A DNA stretch of 64,000 nucleotides from Actinophytocola sp963840275 (GCA_963840275.1 CAWIYK010000001.1:372001-436000); one strand, 5' to 3'. Numbered from the stretch's first letter, positions 45,264 through 54,429 are shown. Notes: generated by a model from the letters alone, not told the origin. Translations and numbers: made by a program.

Positions 45264-45532
45264 GGCGACCTCTCCCCGCAACCCGTTGCGGCCGAAGGAG
45301 TTCTACCACGCCCCGGCCCGCATCACGATCTCGCGGTGAACCCGTCCCCAGCCGAGCGACCCGCCGGCCGCCCACCTTCGGAAACCTTCCCCGAGTGTCC
45401 GAACGGAACGGCCGTGCGCCTATTTTCCACTATGTCTCCTCTTTTGGGGACGCGTTGAACATATTGCTGCGCCGTTCGGTCGACTACGGCACCGCGTACG
45501 GTCGATCTCGTCCGGCACGAGTGACCGGTCGC

Positions 45533-46963
45533 TCACACACGGCGGCCGATGACGAACTCGCCGACGCTCACCTCCGCCGGCCAGTCGAGGTCGAGCGCCG
45601 CCGTCGCGCTGTCGCCGTCGCCGACGGCGAGCGCGCACGGCGCCAGCCCCATCGCGGTGGCCACCAGGTACAGCGTCTGCTGCAGCACCCCGACGTGCTT
45701 GAGCGCGGTCGCGTAGGCGATGCCGTCGTAGACCCACGACAGCCGCGCCATCCGCGCGGTCATCGTGATCAGCGCCGGCGGCGTGCGCAGGGTGCCGGTC
45801 AGCACCTTCGCGTCGTCGAGCAGCTCGGCGAGGCGCTCCTCGGAAGTGCTGAGCAGCGTGAGCGCGTGCTCGGCCGGGTCGTAGTGGTACACGCCGCGGG
45901 CCAGCCCCTCGCAGTCGTCGACGCTCACGTACAGCTCGAGCTCGTAGAGCGAGTCGCTGCTCGGGTACGGCCGGTCGGTCACCGGGTACCGCACGCCGCC
46001 CGCGCCGGTGGCCTCCCGGAACGACCGGACCCGCGCGGTGCGGAACAGCAGCTCGCCGAGCTCGGTCGCAGTCAGCGGCCCGAGCTCGCGGAACGACCTG
46101 CGCTCCTCGATGACGTCGGTGAGCGGCGGGTCGGAGCTCGCCAGCTCGGCGAGGTCCGGCCGGTGCAGCGGGATCCTCGGCCCGTCCGGCGCCGGCTTCA
46201 CGGCCGGTCGCGGCGGGATCTTCCCGACGTGCCGGTACGCGGCGCCGAGCGGCTCGTCGTTGCGGCCCATCCTGCTGCGGGTGTGGAACAGCAGGTCGTG
46301 GTGGGACCACTGCACGAGCCCGGGGTCGCGGTCCTCGGCGAACACCGGCTGCCCGGTCGTCTCGTCCCGCTCGCCGAGCACCACCATCCCGGCGGCGACC
46401 AGATGCGCGACGATCTCGCTCACCAGCCCGAGGTCGGAGTCGACGGCGGTCGCCAGCTCGGCGACCGGCAGCGCGCGGCCGAGCGTGCCGGCGACACTGC
46501 TCGGCAGCGACCGGTGCAGCAGCACCCGGTGCCGGGCGAGCGGCGACTCCAGCACCAACTCGTCCGCGCTCGTGCGCATGGCCGTGAACCGGGACAGCCG
46601 CACGAGGTCGTCGCCGCCGATCGCGGGCAGCGAGAACCGCGCGTGCTCGGCGACCGGCACCACCGACAGCAGCGGCCCCGCGAGGTCGTCGACGTCGAGT
46701 GAGCGCACCACGCAGCTGTGCAGCAGCTCCAGCAGCCGGTGCAGGTCGGCGAGCGCGACGCCGGTCGCCTTGGGCAGCGACATGGGGCCGAGCGACATCC
46801 GGTCGAGGCACTCGCGGACGACCGGCGGCGGCGACGCGATCTCGATGTCGCCCCACCGCGTGACCACGGTGAGCGTGTCGGCGGACGAGTCCACCACCAC
46901 GTCGTCACGCAGGGACCACAGCCGAAAGCTCGCTGGCGGCGGTGCGTCGGGCTTGACGTGCAC
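45533..46963 (-). CDS. SagB-type flavin dehydrogenase (azoline oxidase)
   Basis: A 476-residue FMN protein that would oxidise azolines to azoles in an azole-peptide pathway. The N-terminal 250 residues are a poorly conserved extra domain seen in many SagB/ThcOx proteins. The nitroreductase core has 'VIEERRSFRELGPLTATELGELLF' (FMN-binding Arg/Ser), 'SSDSLYELELYVSV', 'GVYHYDPAEHAL' and 'GVLQQTLYLVATAMGLAPCALAVGD'. GTG start at 46963. It lies 20 bases after the cyclodehydratase gene in the same direction. Confidence 0.9.
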   Translation of the reverse strand: MHVKPDAPPPASFRLWSLRDDVVVDSSADTLTVVTRWGDIEIASPPPVVRECLDRMSLGPMSLPKATGVALADLHRLLELLHSCVVRSLDVDDLAGPLLSVVPVAEHARFSLPAIGGDDLVRLSRFTAMRTSADELVLESPLARHRVLLHRSLPSSVAGTLGRALPVAELATAVDSDLGLVSEIVAHLVAAGMVVLGERDETTGQPVFAEDRDPGLVQWSHHDLLFHTRSRMGRNDEPLGAAYRHVGKIPPRPAVKPAPDGPRIPLHRPDLAELASSDPPLTDVIEERRSFRELGPLTATELGELLFRTARVRSFREATGAGGVRYPVTDRPYPSSDSLYELELYVSVDDCEGLARGVYHYDPAEHALTLLSTSEERLAELLDDAKVLTGTLRTPPALITMTARMARLSWVYDGIAYATALKHVGVLQQTLYLVATAMGLAPCALAVGDGDSATAALDLDWPAEVSVGEFVIGRRV

Positions 46964-46983
46964 GAGGAGTCCTCTGCGGTCGG

Positions 46984-49296
46984 TCAGACGAACAGCGGTA
47001 CGGGGTTGAGCTCGGTGTAGGGGGTCGGGGCGGCGCGGCGGCCGAGCGCGACCGGCACGTCGAACAGGCGGCCGGGCGCGAACCGGGCCCAGAAGTGCCG
47101 TAGGCCCGGAACGAGCACCTTCACCACCGGCAGCTCGATGTCCGGTCGGGTCTGGTCGAGCACGAGCACCTCCATGCCCTGTGCCTCGACGCGCGCGCGG
47201 ATCGTGGCCACGTCAACGGCAAGGTCGTCGGTCGGCCGGTAGTCGAAGTCGGCCGGCGTCCGGTGCCGGCGCGTAGGGTCGGGTGCCACGTAGGGCTGGT
47301 TGGAAACCGTCGCGTGCCGCCACCACGCGACCGCGTCGGGGTCCGTCCAGCCGTAGCCCCCATCCTCCGTTACCGAGACGACCGAGGGCATCAGTTGGTT
47401 CATCTCGGTCAGCGCCCGGATCGCCGCCACCTTCGGGTCGAGGTGGGCGCCGAAGCCGAACATGATGTCCTCGCACGCCTTGTCGGTGCGCCGCGACATC
47501 GCGACGAGCGTGGGGATGCCGAGGTCGGCGGTGATGTCGAGCAGCCAGACCTCGCGGTGCAGACCCGCGTAGACGGCGCGCAGCTCGTCGATGTACGGGT
47601 CGGCGAACGCGTCGAGGTCGACCCCGGGCACCGGCGTGCGGTTGTACCACCACAGCGCCACCGCGTCCCGCTCGACGAGCTCCAGCATCCCTTGCAGGAC
47701 CGCGTCCTCGAGGCTCGCGCCCGCCGCGTTGCCGTTGGAGTCGGCACGCACGTAGCACTTCCCGTCCCGGGACCCGGGCGCCTCGAAGTACAGCTGGCCG
47801 GTCGGCAGCAACCGGTGCCGCTCGTCGGTGAGCGACCAGACCGGGGTCCAGTCGAGCTCCGCGGTCTCGTCGAACGGGTCGCACACGTACTGCAGACCGG
47901 AGTGCGTCGAGTTCCACTCGGCCCGCTCCGCGTACTGCCGGTCGCCGTAGAGCAGGCAGCTGTTCGGGTGGACCGCGCGGCCGGCGAGCGACTCGTAGCT
48001 GCCGCGCACGCGGGCCTCGTCGCCGTGGAAGTAGCCGCTGTGCCGCTCGAGCGCCTCGCACAGCGCGCTCACCCTGCCGTGCAGCGGGGTGACGCCCTTG
48101 CCGCCGTTCTCCGCGCGCAGCGACGCGCGCATGCTGTCGAGGGTCCGCGCGCCCATGGCCAGGTTGGGGCCGGCGCGGAACGAGTTGAAGAACGCGGGGC
48201 CCCTGCGGTCCTGGTTGATCTCCTTGAGCACGCCGGTGACCGGGCTGATCAGGTGCCGGTAGCGGTCGAACACGTCCTGCGGCGGCATCGACCGGTGGCC
48301 GCCGCCGCTGCGGGATGCCTTGGCGCGGCTCGCGATCCGGACCGGCCGGCCGGCCCGCGCGCGCTGGAGGCCGTCGTCGCCGCAGGCGTGGCACTGCGGG
48401 CGGGGGCGCAGCTCGTGGTGCTGGCCGCGCAGGTCGAGACTCGAGAACGTCCACACCTTGCGCTGACCGTCATAGCGGTAGCCGGCGAGCCACTTCATGG
48501 TCTCGAGCGCGATGAGGTGCAGCGCGGTCGCCGCCATCGGCGGCACACACACCGGCGGCCGCGACGCGGGGCCGCTGCGGCCGAGCGCGGACTGCACGTG
48601 GGCCTCCGCCTGGCGGTGCGCCCACTGGCGGCCGGCGAGACACTGCCAGCACGCGGCGTCCGGCGAGCCGAACACCGGACCGAGCCAGCTCTGGGTGCCG
48701 AGGGGTTTCGCGAGGAGCCACGGCCGCCCGGTCGCGCGGTGCGCGGTGTCGAGGTCGCCGAGCTCGGGCGCGAGGTAGTCGTCGCAGAGCACGACCGACA
48801 GCTCGCTCGCGTCGTCGAGGCGGCCGTCGGTGCGGGTCACGACCGTGAGCCCGTCGCCGCTGAGCGCCGCCATCGCTGCGGCGACGTCCATGTCGTCGCC
48901 GCAGGTGGTGCCCACCGTGATGAGCTGGACGAACTTCGTGGTGGTGTTGGTGGTGGCCTCGTTGGGCTCGAGGCCACCGGCCTCCCAGTAGGCGAGGGCC
49001 CGCTCGTCCGCGCCCGGACTCGCCGGCGGCCGCAGCACGACCAGGCCGGCCTCCATCAGACGCAGCAGCAGTGTCCCCACCTCCTCGCCCGCGACGCCGT
49101 CCGGCAGCGCGCGGCGCAGGGCGGACAGGTCCCGGGTGCCGTCCAGCAGAGGCACGAGGGCCTCGGCGTGTGTGCCGCGCAGCGCGGTGACCCCGCGCTC
49201 GGCGACCACGTAGACGGCCTCACCATGAACCACATCCACCCGCAGGTGCCGCTTGAAGCCGACGAGCGACGTCACGGGCGAGCCTGGGTCACTCAT
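46984..49296 (-). CDS. Fused ThiF-like/YcaO azoline-forming cyclodehydratase
   Basis: A 770-residue protein from the ATG at 49296. The N-terminal part (about 1-340) is the leader-binding E1-like ('ocin-ThiF') partner, with two zinc-binding Cys pairs: 'CWQCLAG' and 'CHACGDD'. The C-terminal part (about 370-770) is YcaO: 'EALERHSGYFHGDE', 'ELVERDAVALWWYNR' and the Pro-rich end 'LNPVPLFV', typical of azoline-forming members. It would use ATP to cyclise Cys, Ser or Thr of a precursor peptide. It overlaps the precursor gene by 4 bases (ATGA), strong evidence that they work together. Confidence 0.93.
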   Translation of the reverse strand: MSDPGSPVTSLVGFKRHLRVDVVHGEAVYVVAERGVTALRGTHAEALVPLLDGTRDLSALRRALPDGVAGEEVGTLLLRLMEAGLVVLRPPASPGADERALAYWEAGGLEPNEATTNTTTKFVQLITVGTTCGDDMDVAAAMAALSGDGLTVVTRTDGRLDDASELSVVLCDDYLAPELGDLDTAHRATGRPWLLAKPLGTQSWLGPVFGSPDAACWQCLAGRQWAHRQAEAHVQSALGRSGPASRPPVCVPPMAATALHLIALETMKWLAGYRYDGQRKVWTFSSLDLRGQHHELRPRPQCHACGDDGLQRARAGRPVRIASRAKASRSGGGHRSMPPQDVFDRYRHLISPVTGVLKEINQDRRGPAFFNSFRAGPNLAMGARTLDSMRASLRAENGGKGVTPLHGRVSALCEALERHSGYFHGDEARVRGSYESLAGRAVHPNSCLLYGDRQYAERAEWNSTHSGLQYVCDPFDETAELDWTPVWSLTDERHRLLPTGQLYFEAPGSRDGKCYVRADSNGNAAGASLEDAVLQGMLELVERDAVALWWYNRTPVPGVDLDAFADPYIDELRAVYAGLHREVWLLDITADLGIPTLVAMSRRTDKACEDIMFGFGAHLDPKVAAIRALTEMNQLMPSVVSVTEDGGYGWTDPDAVAWWRHATVSNQPYVAPDPTRRHRTPADFDYRPTDDLAVDVATIRARVEAQGMEVLVLDQTRPDIELPVVKVLVPGLRHFWARFAPGRLFDVPVALGRRAAPTPYTELNPVPLFV

Positions 49297-49481
49297 GGCA
49301 CCCGGACCTCCACGAGCGGCGCGCCGACCACGATCGACCAGATGCACGGAATGGACTGGGCGGCGCTGGGATTGACCCACGAGTCGAGCTCGTCGATCAC
49401 GAGATCGGTGGTAACCCGACGGTCATCGGTGGTGTCATCGGCGAACAGCGACATGACGAGCTCTGCGGCGCTGGCGGACAT
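49293..49481 (-). CDS. Candidate azole-peptide (TOMM/LAP) precursor
   Basis: A 62-residue peptide whose ATG at 49481 has GAGGAG 6 bases upstream. The first 42 residues are acidic and helical ('AELVMSLFADDTTDDRR', 'TTDLVIDELDSWVNP'), typical of a leader. The putative core is 'SIPCIWSIVVGAPLVEVRVP', with a single Cys (residue 46) and two or three Ser, unlike the Cys/Ser/Thr-rich cores of most members. Its stop overlaps the cyclodehydratase start. An alternative is that it is a stand-alone recognition element, but its length and position favour a precursor. Confidence 0.75.
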   Translation of the reverse strand: MSASAAELVMSLFADDTTDDRRVTTDLVIDELDSWVNPSAAQSIPCIWSIVVGAPLVEVRVP

Positions 49482-49672
49482 GTGAACTCCTCGAAGATGG
49501 TGGTGTGGCGGGGTTCTGCTGAGGTGTGGGGTGAAGCGGTGGTGATCGCAGCTAGAACTCTGCACGAGTGGTGGTCGCGGGAACCAGTGCCACACTCACG
49601 ACCCCATGTGTGTGTCTTCACTGCGCAATAGTGATGAGGTCACTATCGGCGTCGCGGTTTCGCTGGCTACCG

Positions 49673-49689
49673 TTCGAGACGCATTCAAG
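49673..49689 (+). promoter_or_regulatory. SARP-type direct repeat
   Basis: TTCGAG at 49673-49678 and TTCAAG at 49684-49689 are offset by exactly 11 bases, one helical turn, as in SARP binding sites (TCGAG-like heptamers). They lie just upstream of the SARP gene and in the divergent region shared with the azole-peptide operon. Autoregulation or joint control is inferred. Confidence 0.5.
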
Positions 49690-49724
49690 TGACCTACGTG
49701 CACAAGAAGATCTGCGAGGTCGAA

Positions 49725-50666
49725 ATGAGCCTGCAACTGAGCGAACTGGGGTCGATGTCCCCGGCTGAGAAAAGCGACCTCCTCGCATTGCTTCTGGAGA
49801 GCACGCAGCCGGCCGGTGGCCGGGCCGAGTCGCGGATAATGCCGGACCTGCGGTTCGAGCTGCTCGGACCACTGGTCATCTCCTACGGCGGCATCGACAT
49901 CGCCCCGAGCGCGCCGAAACTCCGCGCGATTCTCGTGACGCTGCTGCTGAACGCCAACCGCGCGGTCGGCGCCAACGAGCTGCTGCACGAGGTCTGGGAC
50001 GACTCGCCGCCGCGTTCCGCGCCGGCCACGCTGCAGACCTATGTGTTCAAGCTGCGCGGTTTGTTCCGCAGCAGCCTCGGCCTTTCCGCGGAGTACGTGA
50101 ACAACAAGATGCTGCTCACCTACTCCGGCGGCTACATACTGCGGGTCGAGCCGGAACAGCTCGACATCACCGAGTTCGAGCGCCTCGTCGACGAGGGTGG
50201 CGCCGGCCTCCGGGAGGGCCGCCACGAGCGGGCGGCCGACTGCCTGCACCGCGCGCTGCGGCTCTGGCGCGGCTCGATCATCCACTGTGGACACTGGGGT
50301 ACCAGGACCAGGGCGCAGATCGTGCGGCTCGAGGAGCGCCGGTTCTACGCGCAGATGATGCGCATCGAGGCCGACATGTGCCTTGGCAGCCACCAGGAGA
50401 TGGTGTCCGAGCTGGCCTCGCTCGCCGTCGAGAACCCGCTGCACGAGTCGGCGCACGCGCTGCTGATGATCGCCCTGCACCGCTCCGGGCGCACGTCCGC
50501 CGCGCTCGACGTGTTCCGCGACTTCCGCAGGCGGATGATGCAGGAGTTGGGGATGGAGCCGTCGGTTCGGCTGCAGGCGCTGCACATGGCGCTGCTGTCG
50601 GCCGCGCCCGTGCTGAACGACCGCAGGCTGACCTCGGAACTGCTGCTCGACGTCGTCGCGGGCTGA
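49725..50666 (+). CDS. SARP-family transcriptional activator (AfsR/RedD type)
   Basis: About 313 residues from the ATG at 49725 (GTG at 49689 is an alternative). A 36-residue leader precedes an OmpR-type DNA-binding domain ('FELLGPLVISYGGIDIAPSAPKLRAILVTLLLNANRAVGANELLHEVWDDSPP', 'LQTYVFKLRGLF'), and a bacterial transcriptional activation domain fills the rest ('GHHER', 'HALLMIALHRSGRTSAALDVFRDFRRRMMQELGMEPS'). SARPs are cluster-specific activators. It sits between the divergent azole-peptide and polyketide operons and is the obvious local switch. Confidence 0.93.
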   Translation: MSLQLSELGSMSPAEKSDLLALLLESTQPAGGRAESRIMPDLRFELLGPLVISYGGIDIAPSAPKLRAILVTLLLNANRAVGANELLHEVWDDSPPRSAPATLQTYVFKLRGLFRSSLGLSAEYVNNKMLLTYSGGYILRVEPEQLDITEFERLVDEGGAGLREGRHERAADCLHRALRLWRGSIIHCGHWGTRTRAQIVRLEERRFYAQMMRIEADMCLGSHQEMVSELASLAVENPLHESAHALLMIALHRSGRTSAALDVFRDFRRRMMQELGMEPSVRLQALHMALLSAAPVLNDRRLTSELLLDVVAG

Positions 50667-50723
50667 GAAAAGCCAGCCGGTTACTGGAGGATTACCGCCC
50701 AGCGGTTCTATAGGAGGCACGAG

Positions 50724-51311
50724 ATGACCCGTTCCATCGCGACCAAACCCGATATCCAGCCCGCGGTGCTCTCGCCGGCGCCGACCCGTTTCGGGCCGGA
50801 CCCGGCATTGCTTTCCCGAGTGCTGCGGCCGTACCACGACGACTGTCGCTATCTGCAGTCGGCGACGATTTCGGTGAAGGACGGTTTGGCGGTCGCACGG
50901 GGTGAGTTCTATGTGCCGAGTCCGTGTTATCTGGAGACCACCGCACACGTCAACGTCGCCGAGTTCAACATCTGCTACGACCAGCTCGCCTATTACCTGA
51001 TCGTCAAGTCGATCAAGGAGAAGGTCGTGCCGGAGCTCGCCGCGTGGACGGTCGAGAACTACTGGGTGCGGCAGCTGCCGAACATTCTGATCACCCGGTT
51101 CCGCAGCGTGTACCGGTCGCAGATCTACTCGTCGACCTTCCGCGGCGAGGTCGCCTTCACCTCGTTCACGGAGAGCAACGTGCGCCGCCCGGTCCTCCTC
51201 ACCCAGACCACGTGCCGGTTCTGGGACAACGACAAGGGCCGCTCGGACGGCGAGGTCCTGCTGGCGCTGGTCGACCCGCCGAACGCGAGCGCGGGGCAGG
51301 TCGCGGCATGA
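50724..51311 (+). CDS. FcoT-family acyl-thioesterase (ScoD/CmiS1-like)
   Basis: A 195-residue hot-dog-fold protein with AGGAGG before its ATG. The FcoT signature is clear: 'SPCYLETTAHVNVAEFNICYDQLAYYLI', followed by 'NILITRFRSVYRSQIYSSTFRGEVAF'. Mycobacterial FcoT is a long-chain acyl thioesterase. Actinomycete relatives in isonitrile lipopeptide (ScoD) and macrolactam (CmiS1) pathways add glycine to an enoyl thioester and then hydrolyse it. Here it precedes an acyl-CoA ligase with a 4-base overlap, pointing to a starter-unit role. Confidence 0.88.
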   Translation: MTRSIATKPDIQPAVLSPAPTRFGPDPALLSRVLRPYHDDCRYLQSATISVKDGLAVARGEFYVPSPCYLETTAHVNVAEFNICYDQLAYYLIVKSIKEKVVPELAAWTVENYWVRQLPNILITRFRSVYRSQIYSSTFRGEVAFTSFTESNVRRPVLLTQTTCRFWDNDKGRSDGEVLLALVDPPNASAGQVAA

Positions 51312-52870
51312 GAGTGCGGACCCTCGCCGACCTCGCGCGGGTGCACGCGGCCTCCCTCGCGGACCAGCCGGCCATGCTCTGTCAGGGCCGGCGCGTGGAC
51401 TACGCGACGCTGTACCGGGTCAGCAAGCAGGTCGCGCACGGCATCCGGGCGGCGGGGCTGCGGCCGGGCGACCGGCTCGCCTACCTCGGCAAGGAGTCCG
51501 AGCACTACTACGAGCTGGTGTTCGGCGCCGCGAAGAGCGGCACGGTCCTGGTGCCGATCAACTGGCGGCTCGCGGCCGCCGAGGTCGAGCACGTGCTCGC
51601 CGACTCGGGCAGCGTGCTGCTGTTCGTCGACTCGGACGCCGCCGAGCTGGCCGAGAAGGTCGTCGCCGGGCTGCCGCAACGGGTGCGGATCGTCGCGCTG
51701 GACCGGCCGGGGGAGCCGGGCGCCGGGTTCGCCGACTGGGTGTCGTCCTATCCGGACTCCGAGGTGCTGACCAGGGTGGCGCCGGACGACCCGGTCATCC
51801 AGATGTACACGAGCGGCACCACCGGGCTGCCCAAGGGCGTGGTGCTCGCGCATCGCAGCTTCTTCGCCGTGCGCGACGCGCTCGCCGCGGCCGGGATGGA
51901 CTGGATCGACTTCCGCCCGGGCGACCGGAGTCTCGTCGGGGTGCCCGGCTTCCACGTCGGCGGGCTGTGGTGGGCCGTGCAGGGCTTCGCCGCGGGCGTC
52001 ACGAACGTGCTCATGCGCGCGTTCACGCCGCCGGACGCGGTCGAGCTGATCCGCACGCTCGGCGTGACCACCACGTGCATGGTGCCGGCGATGCTGCGTC
52101 AGGTGCTCGCGGAGCCCGGCGTGTCCACAGCGGACTTCACGACGCTGCGCAAGATCGTCTACGGCGGCTCGCCCATCTCGGAGACGCTGCTGTCGAAGTG
52201 CATCGAGATGTTCGGCTGCGACCTCGCCCAGATCTACGGGCTGACGGAGACCGGCAACACGGCCATGTGCCTGCCGCCGGCCGACCACGTGGTCGGCGGT
52301 GACAAGCTGCAGGCGGCCGGCCGGCCCTACCCGGGCTTCGGTGTCGAGATCCGGGACGTGGACGGCGACCGGCTGCCGGCCGGCGAGGTCGGCGAGGTGT
52401 GCCTGCGCACGCCGGGCGCGATGCTGGGGTACTGGCAGCGGCCGGACGCGACGGCGGCCACGCTGGTCGACGGCTGGGTCCGGACCGGCGACGCCGGCTA
52501 CCTCGACGCCGACGGCTACCTGTTCATCCGCGACCGCATCAAGGACATGATCATCGTCGCGGGGGAGAACGTGTACCCCGCCGAGATCGAGAACGTGATC
52601 GGCACGCACCCGGCAGTCGCCGAGGTGGCGGTCGTCGGGGTGCCCGACGAGCGCTGGGGCGAGGCGGTGCACGCCTTCGTCGTCGCCGCGCCGGGCCACG
52701 ACCTCGCCGCCGGCGACCTGGCCGGCTTCCTGTCCGGCCGGCTCGCCGCGTTCAAGACGCCCCTGCGCTACGAGTTCGTCGACGCGGTGCCCCGCAACCC
52801 GAGCGGCAAGATCCTGCGCCGCGAGCTGCGGCAGCGGTTCTGGCGGGACCTGCACCGCGCCGTCAACTGA
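51308..52870 (+). CDS. Acyl-CoA ligase (ANL superfamily)
   Basis: A 520-residue adenylate-forming enzyme. Motifs: 'IQMYTSGTTGLPKGVVLAHRS' (P-loop), 'YGGSPISETLLSK', 'QIYGLTETGNTAMCLPP', 'WVRTGDAGYLDADGYLFIRDRIKDMIIVAGENVYPAEIEN' and 'VPRNPSGKILRRELR' (catalytic Lys). It would activate a carboxylic acid as acyl-AMP, then load it on CoA or an ACP. The ATGA overlap with the FcoT gene suggests that the acid released or made there is re-activated here as a starter for the polyketide synthases. Confidence 0.92.
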   Translation: MRVRTLADLARVHAASLADQPAMLCQGRRVDYATLYRVSKQVAHGIRAAGLRPGDRLAYLGKESEHYYELVFGAAKSGTVLVPINWRLAAAEVEHVLADSGSVLLFVDSDAAELAEKVVAGLPQRVRIVALDRPGEPGAGFADWVSSYPDSEVLTRVAPDDPVIQMYTSGTTGLPKGVVLAHRSFFAVRDALAAAGMDWIDFRPGDRSLVGVPGFHVGGLWWAVQGFAAGVTNVLMRAFTPPDAVELIRTLGVTTTCMVPAMLRQVLAEPGVSTADFTTLRKIVYGGSPISETLLSKCIEMFGCDLAQIYGLTETGNTAMCLPPADHVVGGDKLQAAGRPYPGFGVEIRDVDGDRLPAGEVGEVCLRTPGAMLGYWQRPDATAATLVDGWVRTGDAGYLDADGYLFIRDRIKDMIIVAGENVYPAEIENVIGTHPAVAEVAVVGVPDERWGEAVHAFVVAAPGHDLAAGDLAGFLSGRLAAFKTPLRYEFVDAVPRNPSGKILRRELRQRFWRDLHRAVN

Positions 52871-52890
52871 CTCCACTGAGGACGGTCCCC

Positions 52891-54315
52891 GTGAGCACAG
52901 CGAGCACGGCCGCGTCGTCCGGCGCGGCGGATCCCCGCGACCCCCTGTCCCGCCTGACCCGGCTGCTCGACCCCGGCTCGCTGACCGAGCTGCAGCGGCG
53001 CGACGAGGTCGCGGTGTCCTCGGTGCGCGGCTGGGTCGACGGGCAGCGGGTCGTCGCGTTCTGCACCGACGCCACCCGCAAGGGCGGCGCCATCGGCATC
53101 GAGGAGTGCCGGCGGATCACCGCCGCCATCGACCTCGCGGCCGCTGAGGAGGTGCCGGTCGTCGGGCTGTGGCACTCGGCGGGCGCGAAGCTCGCGAGCG
53201 GGGTCGAGGCCATGCACGGGATCGGGCAGATCTTCCGTTCGATGGTGCGCAACTCCGGGCGGATGCCGCAGATCTCCGTGGTGCTCGGGCCGGCGGCCGG
53301 CGGGGCGGCGTACGGGCCGGCGCTCACCGACATCGTGATCATGGCGCCGGACGCGCGGGTGTTCATCACCGGACCGGACGTGGTGCGCAGCGTCACCGGC
53401 GAGGAGATCGACATGGTCGGTCTCGGCGGGCCGGAGGCGCACGGCCGCAAGTCCGGTGTGACGCACGTCGTCGCGGAGTCCGAACAGGACGCACTGGACC
53501 AGACCCGTTCGTTGGTAGGCCTGCTGGCGGACCCCGGCATGTTCGACCCGGCGACCACCGGACCGCAGCAGGATCTCCGCGCGCTGCTGCCGTCCTCGCC
53601 GCGCCGCGCGTACGACGTCAAGCCGCTGGTCCGCGCCATGCTCGACGACGACTTCCTCGAGCTGCAGCCGAAGTGGGCGCCCAACGTGGTGGTCGGCTTC
53701 GGGCGGCTGTGCGGCGGAACCGTCGGCGTGGTCGCGAACAACCCGATCCGCAAGGCCGGCTGTCTCGACTCGCTGTCCGCGGAGAAGGCCGCGCGGTTCG
53801 TGCGGATGTGCGACGGCTTCGGCACACCGCTGCTGGTGCTGGTCGACGTGCCCGGTTACCTGCCCGGCGTCGGCCAGGAGTGGGACGGCGTGGTCCGCCG
53901 CGGCGCGAAACTGTTGTACGCGTTCGCGGAGGCGTCCGTGCCCCGCGTGACGCTGGTGACGCGGAAGTCCTACGGCGGCGCGTACATCGCCATGAACTCC
54001 CGGTCGCTCGGCGCCACGGCGGTGTTCGCGTGGCCGGAGGCCGAGGTGGCCGTGATGGGGGCCGAGTCCGCGGTCGGCATCCTGCACCGCAAGAAGCTCG
54101 CCGCGGTCGGGGACACCGAGCGGGAGGCGCTGCGGGCCGCGCTCGTCGAGGAGCAGATCCGCACCGCGGGCGGTCTCGACCGGGGCATCGACCTCGGTGT
54201 CGTCGACGAGGTGGTCGACCCCGCGCAGACGAGGTGGCGACTCGCTACCGCGTTCGCGGCTGCGTTCGACACCGCGGGTCGTCCCCGCGGCACACACGGC
54301 AACATTCCGCTCTGA
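52891..54315 (+). CDS. Acyl-CoA carboxylase carboxyltransferase (beta) subunit
   Basis: A 474-residue crotonase-fold protein starting at GTG with TGAGGA upstream. Both carboxyltransferase halves are present: the N-half has 'GGAIGIEECRRITAAIDLA' and 'VVLGPAAGGAAYGPALTDIVIM' (oxyanion hole); the C-half has 'VDVPGYLPGVGQEWDGVVRRGAKLLYAFAEA' and 'RKSYGGAYIAMNSRSLGATAVFAWPEAEVAVMGAESAVGIL'. It likely supplies malonyl- or substituted malonyl-CoA for the PKS together with a biotin-carboxylase subunit encoded elsewhere. It is placed 20 bases after the ligase gene. Confidence 0.92.
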   Translation: MSTASTAASSGAADPRDPLSRLTRLLDPGSLTELQRRDEVAVSSVRGWVDGQRVVAFCTDATRKGGAIGIEECRRITAAIDLAAAEEVPVVGLWHSAGAKLASGVEAMHGIGQIFRSMVRNSGRMPQISVVLGPAAGGAAYGPALTDIVIMAPDARVFITGPDVVRSVTGEEIDMVGLGGPEAHGRKSGVTHVVAESEQDALDQTRSLVGLLADPGMFDPATTGPQQDLRALLPSSPRRAYDVKPLVRAMLDDDFLELQPKWAPNVVVGFGRLCGGTVGVVANNPIRKAGCLDSLSAEKAARFVRMCDGFGTPLLVLVDVPGYLPGVGQEWDGVVRRGAKLLYAFAEASVPRVTLVTRKSYGGAYIAMNSRSLGATAVFAWPEAEVAVMGAESAVGILHRKKLAAVGDTEREALRAALVEEQIRTAGGLDRGIDLGVVDEVVDPAQTRWRLATAFAAAFDTAGRPRGTHGNIPL

Positions 54316-54429
54316 GTCTATTTCCCGGTCCTGTTCGGATGGGTTCCGAGTTACCGGACGGTGCGGCATTCCTGGTTAGCCTGATAGGGCCGGCGAGTCG
54401 CGAATCATGCTGGTAGAGCGGAGAATCTG

